A DNA stretch of 64,000 bases from CAIXSC01 sp046349915. GTDB taxonomy: Bacteria; Planctomycetota; Planctomycetia; Pirellulales; Pirellulaceae. The stretch spans positions 62,001 through 126,000 of the forward strand of contig JAXMBL010000007.1 of NCBI GenBank assembly GCA_046349915.1, given 5' to 3'. The notes beneath the pieces are model-generated. The model made no database searches. It was not told the origin of the DNA and worked only from the letters and a program-made list of their open reading frames with translations. Every line of letters starts with the position of its first letter. The first letter of the stretch is position 1. Positions 28,344-36,261 of the stretch are shown piece after piece. Made by a program: the position numbers and the translations under genes.

Positions 28344-29951
28344 ATGGCATCGGGCAATTATCAGCACGTGTGGACTTGGCAGGCGTTTCGCTACGTATTG
28401 TTGGCCGCCGGTGCGGCGGTTTTGCCGTGCTTCACGCTGGCTCAAGAGGTGAAGCCGTCAACGCCTCCCGCAACCCAAGGCTCTGCGCTCGCCGGCGTCA
28501 AGATCTCTGACGAACCGACGGCTATTGATTCCGCAACGCTCGTCGATCCCAAACTGCGTCAGTTGGCAACGATTCAGTTTCAGGAAGCTTCATTCTCGGA
28601 AGTTGTGCAATGGCTACAGAAGCAGACGGGACTCAACGTCTCGCTGGACACTCGTTCGCTGGAGACCGTGGGCATCGACGCCAATTCGCCGATTACCGAT
28701 CGATTGGAGAACAACCCCGTCCATCAATTGCTCGACCGATTACAGCGGCACAAGATTGGTTGGACGCTGCAGGGAGGCGTGTTGCAACTGCATGCCCAGG
28801 ACGATCCGCGGGTTCTGTACAACACGCAATACAATGTAGGCGACCTGCTCGACGTCAAGTTCGAAGGCGAGGCGTTGCAGCAATCGCTGCGGAATGGCAT
28901 CACTTGCGCCGCGGGATGGGCGGATGATGGCGGCGCCGGCGACATGGTCCTGTTGGGAGACGTACTGTTTATCCGTCAGGACAGTCGCACTCATCGTCGC
29001 ATTGCAGGCCTGCTCGCGGCTCGGCGAGCGCCATCCCGTCGAGTGCTGGTGGATGATGCCGCGTCCCATGCGGCTCAACGAGCCGCGTTGTCCAAACCTG
29101 TCAACGTCTCGTTGAAATCCAAGCCGCTCGGAGTCGCCATCGAAGAGTTGGCCAAAGCGGCTGGCATCGACATGCGAACCGACCTGTTGGAGCTGCGCGG
29201 TATGAAGGTCAACGAACGCACGCCGATCACATTCGAGTTGCGAGATCAAAGTCTTCAAACCACGCTCGACCTGCTGCTGGCTCACTACCAGTTGTCTTGG
29301 ATCTTGCGCGATGGCGTGGTGTGGATCACGACCGAAGACGTCGCGAGTGGTTTCCTCAAGACGGCTGTATTTGACGTGCGCGACCTTTGTCCCGACAGCA
29401 AGTCGTCGCAATTGTTGCAAGACGCTATCGAGCGACAAGCAAATGCGCCCGGTTGGGAGAGCAGCGGCGGAGCAGGGCGGATCGCATTCGCCAAGCCCGG
29501 CGTCATGGTGGTGCAGCAAACCGAACGAGCACTCGATTCAGTCCAGGAGCTGCTCGAAAACTATCGCTTTGCCCTCCGCAATTCCAAGCGACGCATCTCG
29601 CCCGAGGAAGATCCCGAGGCGATCATCGTCAAGTACTATCTCATGCCGACCGAGGTGGCGGAGGATCTGGAGACATCGCTGCCCACGTTGCTGCATCCTG
29701 AAAGTTGGAAGTCAGAAAAGCAGCCCGCCGCTGTTGGCGTCATTCGTCGGCTCCGTTCTTGGAGCAAACCGGCCACTGGGGAAGCTGATAAGGCTTCATC
29801 CGTTTCCTATTCGACCTTGATCATCGAGCAGAAAAGAAAAGTGCACCTCGAGATCCCTGATATCTTGCACAAGATTCAACATGGCGACGCCCAGCCCCCG
29901 TTTGGAGCGGACATGGGCGGTATGGGTGGCATGGGCGGCGGCTTCTTTTAA
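28344..29951 (+). CDS. Secreted protein with two STN/secretin-N-like modules and a Gly/Met tail
   Basis: The product has 535 residues; GGAGG six bases before ATG 28344 sets the start. A signal-like N-terminus runs to FTLAQEV. Two similar modules are visible. Module 1 is IQFQEASFSEVVQWLQKQTG to NNPVHQLLDRLQRHKIGWTL (about 75-150). Module 2 is VNVSLKSKPLGVAIEELAKA to QSLQTTLDLLLAHYQLSWIL (about 253-320). These match the helix-strand pattern of STN/secretin N-domains, where a short-lived N-domain contacts a ligand or partner. There is no secretin pore domain. It ends with a DMGGMGGMGGGFF tail. It may be a periplasmic adaptor; the partner is unknown. Confidence 0.65.
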   Translation: MASGNYQHVWTWQAFRYVLLAAGAAVLPCFTLAQEVKPSTPPATQGSALAGVKISDEPTAIDSATLVDPKLRQLATIQFQEASFSEVVQWLQKQTGLNVSLDTRSLETVGIDANSPITDRLENNPVHQLLDRLQRHKIGWTLQGGVLQLHAQDDPRVLYNTQYNVGDLLDVKFEGEALQQSLRNGITCAAGWADDGGAGDMVLLGDVLFIRQDSRTHRRIAGLLAARRAPSRRVLVDDAASHAAQRAALSKPVNVSLKSKPLGVAIEELAKAAGIDMRTDLLELRGMKVNERTPITFELRDQSLQTTLDLLLAHYQLSWILRDGVVWITTEDVASGFLKTAVFDVRDLCPDSKSSQLLQDAIERQANAPGWESSGGAGRIAFAKPGVMVVQQTERALDSVQELLENYRFALRNSKRRISPEEDPEAIIVKYYLMPTEVAEDLETSLPTLLHPESWKSEKQPAAVGVIRRLRSWSKPATGEADKASSVSYSTLIIEQKRKVHLEIPDILHKIQHGDAQPPFGADMGGMGGMGGGFF

Positions 29952-30037
29952 CGCCGTCGGATGGGAGCGAACGACACAAGCTAAACTCTCCGACCCTCTG
30001 TGGACGTTCGCCGTTAATCACCGTTGGGTGGCTGTGA

Positions 30038-30466
30038 TCAGTCTTTCACAGCGCCAGCGGGAAGAGTGGGGAACTTGAAGATCATCGGCGAGCAGGTTCC
30101 GGATGTAATGAGGGAGACTTTGACATCCAACTTAGCATCGACGGCGATTCCTTGGCTGGCGAGCCAAGCTTCATCCGTGTTCCCTGCGGGGTTCTTGACC
30201 TTGAAACGATTTCCCTCATTTCGATAGAAGCTTTGAGTTGGTTGAGGATCTGAGAGCTCGGTTTTGAATTCGATCCAGTACTCGGCTGGTGGAGCGTCTG
30301 CTCCTTGGGGGCTTGTTTCGACGGGCGTGACGCCGGTAATCGTCGCCGTGCCCGCATGTTCAGAGTAGGTGCAAGGGCCGCCGGCCTTCGATCCAAAACA
30401 ACCGAGTGACGGGATGAAAAGGAGGATTGCGATCACGACCAAGGAGAGTCGAGGCAGGGCAGGCAT
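30038..30466 (-). CDS. Small lipoprotein, unknown function
   Basis: The product has 142 residues. The N-terminus MPALPRLSLVVIAILLFIP ends in the lipobox SLGC, so the mature protein begins at Cys23. The mature part is beta-rich (GTATITGVTPVETSPQG, YWIEFKTEL) with two further cysteines (GGPCTYSEHAG and TSGTCSPMIFKF) that could form a disulfide. No family is recognised. It is convergent with the secretin-N-like gene and stands alone on its strand. Confidence 0.7.
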   Translation of the reverse strand: MPALPRLSLVVIAILLFIPSLGCFGSKAGGPCTYSEHAGTATITGVTPVETSPQGADAPPAEYWIEFKTELSDPQPTQSFYRNEGNRFKVKNPAGNTDEAWLASQGIAVDAKLDVKVSLITSGTCSPMIFKFPTLPAGAVKD

Positions 30467-30702
30467 GGCATTTCTTTCGTCGGTTCAGTGGGGTGTTTGG
30501 CAGGCTGCGACACAGTTGCTACGACGATCTTTGTAGTCGACGCCGACCAAGCTTTGCTAGTTGGGGCGACATCGTAGCTAGGAAGAGTTGCAGGTCGCAT
30601 GACCTAAGGGAAGGGGCGATTTTTTTCTGGTGGGCGCGCAAGATTCTGTAGGATTGGCCAGACTATCTAGTTAGTGGCTCCCATGTTCCCGCAGAATGCT
30701 CG

Positions 30703-31311
30703 ATGCCAGCCAATCCACCTGAAACTCGCGCCAGCCTTATCTTGCGTCTGCGAGACGCACGAGATGTCGAGGCGTGGGAAGAGTTTGTGGAGATCTATGG
30801 GCCGGTGTTGTTTCGTGTGGCACGAGGGCGAGGCTTTCAGGCGGCTGACGCGGAAAACTTGGTGCAAGAAGTTCTGCTAGCGGTGGCCCAGTCGATCGAC
30901 GGTTGGTTGGCACGCGCTGATCGCGGGAGCTTTCGAGCCTGGTTGCTGAAGATTGCTCGCTTCGAAGCCGCCGACATGCTCACTCGCCGCTCGACTCGTC
31001 CCCTAGGGCAGGATGGAATCGCGGGTTCGCGGATACTCGACCAACTTCCGGACCCCGACGAAATCTCAACGCAATTGGACTTGGCGTATAGGCGAGCCGT
31101 GTTTGAATGGGCGGGTGAGCGAGTCCGTCGTTCCGTCGAAGAGGCGACATGGCAAGCGTTCTGGCTGACACATATCGAGGGGCTTTCCGTGGGCGAAGCC
31201 GCCCGTCGTTTGGGAACTCGCCCAGGCAACATCTACTTCGGCCGCAGTCGAGTGATGGCGAGAATCAAGGAATTCGTGCGGATGTATGAGGAGCAACATG
31301 AGCGAAAATAG
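30703..31311 (+). CDS. ECF-type RNA polymerase sigma factor
   Basis: The product has 202 residues. Sigma region 2 covers about 13-95 (SLILRLRDARDVEAWEEFVE, AADAENLVQEVLLAVAQSI, GSFRAWLLKIARFEAADMLT), and region 4 about 130-190 with a helix-turn-helix (GLSVGEAARRLGTRPGNIYF, GRSRVMARIKEFV). The QEVLLAVAQSI and FRAWLLKIARFEAADML segments are typical of planctomycete ECF groups that neighbour Ser/Thr kinases. The last 14 bases overlap the start of the kinase gene, so the two are almost certainly co-transcribed. It probably redirects RNA polymerase to a stress or envelope regulon. The target promoters are unknown. Confidence 0.9.
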   Translation: MPANPPETRASLILRLRDARDVEAWEEFVEIYGPVLFRVARGRGFQAADAENLVQEVLLAVAQSIDGWLARADRGSFRAWLLKIARFEAADMLTRRSTRPLGQDGIAGSRILDQLPDPDEISTQLDLAYRRAVFEWAGERVRRSVEEATWQAFWLTHIEGLSVGEAARRLGTRPGNIYFGRSRVMARIKEFVRMYEEQHERK

Positions 31312-33976
31312 CTTCTTATGTGATGATCAGCAATTGCTTGTCCTCCTGCAGCGGCAAACAGGCAACGCCGCTCCCGATGCGATTCTGCATCACGTTGAGC
31401 ATTGCGAGCGCTGCCAATCGCGTCTGGACGAGCTGGCAGCCGATGCCGAGGAGTGGCAAATCGCCGGAGAAGCTTTGTCGGCTGGTGCGAAGACACTGAA
31501 GGAGAATCAGGACGATCTGGAGTCGCTCAAACGAGTTGCTCGGTGGAGCGAGCCAGCCGCAGCGTGGACTGAATCCATGTCACGGCAATTGTTCTCGCCA
31601 CCCTCGCACCCAGAAATGCTCGGGCGTTTGGGACGGTACGATATCGAACGGCTGATTGGCGTTGGTGGCATGGGAATCGTCTTCAAGGCGTTTGATACGG
31701 AATTGAATCGTTCCGTGGCGATCAAGGTGCTGGCGCCGCATTTGTCAGGCAATGGCGCGGCTCGCCAAAGATTCGCGCGAGAAGCGAGGGCGGCGGCGGC
31801 GGTCGTACACGAGCATGTGGTCCCGATTCACAACGTCGAAACTGATCAGGCGTCGCCCTATCTTGTCATGCAATATGTGGCGGGTGAATCGCTCCAATCA
31901 CGACTCGATCGGGATGGATCGCTCGAGCTATGTGAGATTCTGCGAATCGGCAGGCAGGTCGCGTCGGGGTTGGCGGCGGCGCATGGTCAAGGCTTGGTTC
32001 ATCGCGACATCAAGCCATCGAACATCTTGTTGGAATCAAGTCTCGAACGCGCGCTAATCACCGATTTCGGCCTGGCTCGCGCCGCGGATGACGCCAGTAT
32101 CACGGGTACGGGATTTCATCCAGGAACGCCGCAATACATGTCGCCCGAGCAAGCGGCGGGAGACGCGGTGGATGCCCGCAGCGACCTGTTTAGCTTGGGC
32201 AGTGTTCTCTACGCAATGTGCACTGGGCGTGCTCCCTTTCGAGCGGAAACGAGTTTGGCGGTGTTGCGTCGCATCACGGATAGTCAACCGCGTGGTATCC
32301 GTGAACTCAATGCGTCGATCCCCGATTGGTTCGAACAACTGGTGTTGAAGTTGCTGGAGAAAGAGGCTGACAGGCGGTTTTCCTCGGCCCAGGAAGTGGC
32401 GGAGTTATTGGGAACGTGTCTGGCTCACGTCCAACAGCCGACCACCAACCCGCTACCGGCGCAGCTTACGGATTCGATCAAATCAAGTGAGTTGGTCAAG
32501 AATCGGGGGCCGGAGCAACGACCGGCCTTGACTCGTCGGACGCTCCTGCTCGGGCTGACAATTGTCACCCTGGCCGTGGGGATGCTCGTGGGAGTTAGTT
32601 GGCTTGCGAGCAGATACGGGAACAACTCGACAATCTCATCGGTCGCGTCGGATGCGACGAAGACGGACCTAGGCAACGCGAATCCCTCGGCCCAGCATAC
32701 TCAACTCCCGATCAGTGAACATTGGACTACTCATCATGAACTCGCGCCCATTGGACAGGCCGGAAATGACTCAAATGACTCAAATGACTCTCGGTCGCCA
32801 GATAGGCCGGCTCAAAGGAAAGAAACTCGTGAAGCTGATCGAGAAGGATTGGAATGGCATGCGGGGTTCAGTCCCGTTCGCTTGAAGCACTCTCCCATCG
32901 AAGGTGAGCGGTTGGTCTCGGTGCGGTACATCGACGAATGGGATGCACGTTATTCGGAAGCCGAGCGAGCAACCTTCGGTCGACTGTTTCAAGCCGCCTT
33001 GAAGTCGCTCGACAGGAGTTCCTCCGATCAATTCGAGCAGTCGATCCATCGAATCATCAGCACGACTGAGGACCTACCTCCGAGCTACCGCGCGGCGTTG
33101 TTGTTCAACCTGATGATGGAATCGCACGAATGGCTCGGTCGTGAGCAATATCGCCTCGTTGGTTTTGACGGAAGTCAGTTTGAACGCATCAAACACCAAT
33201 GCGCCATGGCAGGTTTGGCGGATGTCGACAAAATTCCCGTGGGGTTGGCAATTCGGCTGTTGGAGTTCGCCTCATGGTCCCAACTCACGATGAACACTGA
33301 CAATCTGCCGGACTGGCCAGCACAGCGCCAGTTGAAGGCGAAGTTGTGGCTATTACAAGTTGATAGGGTGCGTCGAGTCATTGATCCGAATTGGGATGAG
33401 TCGAATCTGCCCGAGATCTATAACGTCGTGGAAGTCGTTAACGATCCCCAACTGCGAGCCGAACATGCGAGGCGGTTGGAAGCGGAACGGAAGAAAGCGG
33501 AGCGATACCGCGAACAACTCCTGGCACGCCGACTCTTGGCCGAAATCTCTCCTCGCATGGAGGAAGACTTGATACGCTTTTACTCGCGTAAACCATTCAA
33601 CGCTACTCAGCTTGACGAGCTGTTACATCAATACTCGACGGACGTTGCCCAGCGGGAACGGATTGCGAAAACGACTCGACTGCTCAATACGCTTGTCCCA
33701 GGTGGAATGCAACTGAAATATGGCTGGCCGGACGATCTGGCACTGGCAGGTAAGGTTGGAGTTCCGCTGCTGATTGAAGCCGTCCGAGACAAGTCTTATC
33801 CCGCGTACATTCGTTTCGATGGCGCCTGGGCCTTGGGATTGATTGGTGATCCACGGGCATTGCCGGTGCTCCAGGAGATTGCCGAGGATGAAGCGACTCC
33901 GGTCAAGTACCAGGATATTGCGCGGGAGTTCACTCGAGTGATTCAAGAAAAGTTGACTACGCCTTCCGCCAACTAA
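31298..33976 (+). CDS. Membrane Ser/Thr protein kinase with N-terminal anti-sigma-type zinc motif and HEAT-like C-terminus
   Basis: The product has 892 residues from ATG 31298 (GAGGAG four bases upstream). The N-terminus has HHVEHCERCQSRLDEL, an HxxxCxxC zinc-binding anti-sigma motif (His32, Cys36, Cys39). The kinase domain begins near 113: GVGGMGIVFKAFD loop, catalytic Lys143 in VAIKVL, HRDIKPSN near 235, DFGLAR near 257 and SPEQ. A transmembrane helix at about 416-438 (LLLGLTIVTLAVGMLVGVSW) is followed by an extracytoplasmic region ending in HEAT-like helices (GAWALGLIGDPRALPVLQEI). A small ND-S repeat sits after the helix. It overlaps the ECF sigma gene by 14 bases and plausibly controls that sigma factor. 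Confidence 0.88.
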   Translation: MSENSFLCDDQQLLVLLQRQTGNAAPDAILHHVEHCERCQSRLDELAADAEEWQIAGEALSAGAKTLKENQDDLESLKRVARWSEPAAAWTESMSRQLFSPPSHPEMLGRLGRYDIERLIGVGGMGIVFKAFDTELNRSVAIKVLAPHLSGNGAARQRFAREARAAAAVVHEHVVPIHNVETDQASPYLVMQYVAGESLQSRLDRDGSLELCEILRIGRQVASGLAAAHGQGLVHRDIKPSNILLESSLERALITDFGLARAADDASITGTGFHPGTPQYMSPEQAAGDAVDARSDLFSLGSVLYAMCTGRAPFRAETSLAVLRRITDSQPRGIRELNASIPDWFEQLVLKLLEKEADRRFSSAQEVAELLGTCLAHVQQPTTNPLPAQLTDSIKSSELVKNRGPEQRPALTRRTLLLGLTIVTLAVGMLVGVSWLASRYGNNSTISSVASDATKTDLGNANPSAQHTQLPISEHWTTHHELAPIGQAGNDSNDSNDSRSPDRPAQRKETREADREGLEWHAGFSPVRLKHSPIEGERLVSVRYIDEWDARYSEAERATFGRLFQAALKSLDRSSSDQFEQSIHRIISTTEDLPPSYRAALLFNLMMESHEWLGREQYRLVGFDGSQFERIKHQCAMAGLADVDKIPVGLAIRLLEFASWSQLTMNTDNLPDWPAQRQLKAKLWLLQVDRVRRVIDPNWDESNLPEIYNVVEVVNDPQLRAEHARRLEAERKKAERYREQLLARRLLAEISPRMEEDLIRFYSRKPFNATQLDELLHQYSTDVAQRERIAKTTRLLNTLVPGGMQLKYGWPDDLALAGKVGVPLLIEAVRDKSYPAYIRFDGAWALGLIGDPRALPVLQEIAEDEATPVKYQDIAREFTRVIQEKLTTPSAN

Positions 33977-34449
33977 GGCTGGCGGGTGAAAAGAAGGTTC
34001 TTCCGGGTTTCTTGTGGTTTGATGCCCGAATGTTGGTCGGCGCGGCTGTCGCCGCGGGATTTTCCCAGGCATCTCTCAGGTGTCCAAATGTTGATTGGCC
34101 GCGTCGCGGCCGGTCGGTACCTTAGTGGTGCCGGGAGAAACGGAGTTAGGCTCTACGGGGACACAACCTGACAAGGGATATCCCGGTTGACGTTGCGTTA
34201 AATGGTTCATCTTGCCTCTGGTGGTTCAACGCCGCCAGAGGCTCTTCTTCTTCTTTCCGCATCTTTTGGACACCGGAGTTATGCCTCCGAAAATCCTGCG
34301 GCGACAGCCGCACCGAACTCCTCCTCTACAGCTATCCACAACAAAACCCGGAAGGACCGAAAAGAAACGACTGGCAGACCGACGTCGCTCAAGACCCCGG
34401 TGCATTCGATAGGGATCTCGAGTAGATCGCGACGGTCTGGGGACGTCAG
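33977..34449 (+). other. Intergenic region with hairpins and a terminator
   Basis: These 473 bases lie between the kinase and the HAF-repeat gene, which converge. Two GC-rich hairpins are visible: CGCGGC-TGTC-GCCGCG at 34041-34056 and GGCCGC-GTC-GCGGCC at 34097-34111. Each is preceded by a similar AATGTTGxTxGG stretch. A stronger terminator follows at 34214. No convincing gene is present; a plus-strand frame at 34202-34453 covers the terminator and looks like shadow. Confidence 0.5.
34214..34258 (+). terminator. Rho-independent terminator
   Basis: GCCTCTGGTGG (34214-34224) pairs with CCGCCAGAGGC (34232-34242), giving an 11-bp stem with one G-T wobble and a 7-base loop. A T-rich tract TCTTCTTCTTCTTTCC follows. 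The orientation fits termination of transcripts from the sigma/kinase operon, about 240 bp after the kinase stop. Confidence 0.7.
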
Positions 34450-35895
34450 CTAGTCCGCCATGGCGGCAGCCCGTTGGATGGCGCTCTTATCTTGTTGGGT
34501 GATGACTCCTTCGTCTCGGAGCGTGGTTGTCAGATGGGCGACGCAACGAACGAATTCCCCATGGTTTCTGGCTTTGATTGCGCACTTGGCGATCAAGTCG
34601 GCGATTGTGCAGCCATTGCCAAGAAGGTGATTGATCACAAGTGAATCACGACCATCAATCACGACGGTGGGAGAAAGGTCGGAATTCGGACAACCGTCCT
34701 CGCTATCGGGAATTCCATCACCATCGCTATCCGTTATCGTTGCCACGATAAAGGCGTGGAAGATCAAGTTGTTCGTGGTCAACGAGCCGCCAACGACCTG
34801 CCCACGGTTGTTGATTTCATGGGCCATGCTGAAATTCCCACCCAAGGTTCCCAGGTCTTGCATGCCACGTGTGGCATGCCAGTAGAAAGCGTGATGCTCG
34901 CCGCTAGCATTGACTGCGTTTCCCACAACCTCTCCCTCGTTATTCAGTGCGGCGGGCCAACTCCAATTCCCTCCCAAAGTTCCCAGATCTTGCATGCCCA
35001 ACGGAAAACTCCAAACAAAGGCGTGCCCCTCTCCGCCTGTTGTGTCGGAGTAGCCGACGACTTGTCCCATCTCGTTAATTGCGCTCGCCGAACTGTAGCC
35101 GCCCTCCAAAGAGCCGAGATCGACGATGGCAAGGTCGACGTCCCAAAACACCGCATGCGTCTCGCCGCTCGCCGTCGCGGAGGACCCTACGATCTGCCCC
35201 AGATTGTTGATCGCGGCAGCCGAACTGTAATTTCCTCCCAATGTTCCGAGCGGCCGCATACCTTCGATCGCATCCCACACGAAAGCTAGTTCCTCGCCCG
35301 TCGCTGTGCTGGAAACACCCACAACCCATCCCTCGCCATTGAGCGCGCGAGCTGAACTGAAACCACCACCTAGCGTACCCAGGTCTCGGATGCCATGGGC
35401 TTGGTCCCATATGAAAGCATGGGTCTCGCCAAACTCAGTCTCCGCGGAACCTATGATCAGCCCATTCTCACTGATGGCTTCCGCATGACTGTAGCGACCT
35501 CCCAGAGTATCTAGGTCCTGCATGCCATTGACAGGATCCCAAACAAAGGCATGGCTTTCGCCGCTTGCCGTCTCCGACGACCCAATGACTTGCCCCAAGT
35601 CGTTAATGTCATGCGCTGAGCTGTAGTTGCCGCCCAGCGTACCCAGCGTTTGCATGCCATTTTCCGAGTCCCAAACGAAAGCGAGATTGTCGCCAGTGGT
35701 AAGCTGCACGCCACCTACGGCTTGTCCGACATTGTTGATTGCCACCGCCGAGCTACTCCCCAAAGCTCCGAGATCCTCCATGAAGTACGGTTGCGCGTTT
35801 GCTGCGCCGCACCAAGCTGCCACGAGTAAGACCAGGTTTGGTCCCACCGCAGATCTGTAAATCTGGGACGTAAATGACTGTGCTTGCGTCTTCAT
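34450..35895 (-). CDS. HAF-repeat secreted protein
   Basis: The product has 481 residues from ATG 35895, with GGGAGG about nine bases upstream; ATG 35904 sits too close to that site. A signal peptide ends near WCGAANAQPYF. Eight HAF-type repeats follow, each about 48 residues, of the pattern HAFVWDPVNGMQDLDTLGG then NDLGQVIGSSETASGESHAF. The C-terminus has a thrombospondin-type-3-like calcium motif DSDGDGIPDSEDGCPN and a helical cysteine-containing region (GEFVRCVAHLTTTLRDEGVI). HAF repeats probably form an extracellular propeller. Function is unknown; it is likely secreted or surface-bound. Confidence 0.85.
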   Translation of the reverse strand: MKTQAQSFTSQIYRSAVGPNLVLLVAAWCGAANAQPYFMEDLGALGSSSAVAINNVGQAVGGVQLTTGDNLAFVWDSENGMQTLGTLGGNYSSAHDINDLGQVIGSSETASGESHAFVWDPVNGMQDLDTLGGRYSHAEAISENGLIIGSAETEFGETHAFIWDQAHGIRDLGTLGGGFSSARALNGEGWVVGVSSTATGEELAFVWDAIEGMRPLGTLGGNYSSAAAINNLGQIVGSSATASGETHAVFWDVDLAIVDLGSLEGGYSSASAINEMGQVVGYSDTTGGEGHAFVWSFPLGMQDLGTLGGNWSWPAALNNEGEVVGNAVNASGEHHAFYWHATRGMQDLGTLGGNFSMAHEINNRGQVVGGSLTTNNLIFHAFIVATITDSDGDGIPDSEDGCPNSDLSPTVVIDGRDSLVINHLLGNGCTIADLIAKCAIKARNHGEFVRCVAHLTTTLRDEGVITQQDKSAIQRAAAMAD

Positions 35896-36261
35896 CGCTG
35901 GCATCCTCCCTGGAGAGCTTGGCTCAAGGGGCCTGTTGAAGGCGAGTAGGTTCGATTCAAGAGGAGCAGAGAAGCAAAACTCGTGCCCAGTAGTCAAGGC
36001 ATCGGCTGCCGCACCATTCGTGCACGACATCCGGAGATTGCGTGGGTCGAAAGCCTTATCGAGTCGCAGCCTCGCTCGATGGGTCGATGGCGAAATTGCC
36101 AGACTGTAAGTCGGTCGTACTCGAATTCCAAGAATTTAACAAGCGCTAGGCAGCGACTGAACGTGCTGGGACGCGCGCCTGGCGCGCGTCCAGTGTCTTG
36201 ACTGCTGCGACGTCTCGCCGTGAAATTCGCGAAGACGAACGACAGCCGAGTCTCAAGCGTA
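35896..36261 (-). other. Intergenic region upstream of the HAF-repeat gene
   Basis: These 366 bases separate the HAF-repeat gene from the stop of the upstream minus-strand gene. They hold the palindrome at 36169-36191 and presumably the HAF gene's promoter. No gene was recognised; a minus-strand frame at 35994-36275 is Arg/Ser-rich and unsupported. Confidence 0.5.
36169..36191. repeat. Perfect 11-bp palindrome
   Basis: GGACGCGCGCC and its exact reverse complement GGCGCGCGTCC flank a single T. No T-tract follows on either strand, so a plain intrinsic terminator is not shown. It could be a protein-binding site, an mRNA 3'-end structure for the 36262-38688 gene, or a dispersed repeat unit. Confidence 0.7.

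Noticed and set aside
32766..32790. Tandem AAATGACTC-type nonamer in the kinase gene
   Set aside because: A short in-frame coding repeat (NDSNDSNDS linker) after the transmembrane helix; ordinary linker variation.
34202..34453. Possible 83-residue gene
   Set aside because: It covers the terminator hairpin and is Ser/Thr/Arg-rich without a ribosome site.
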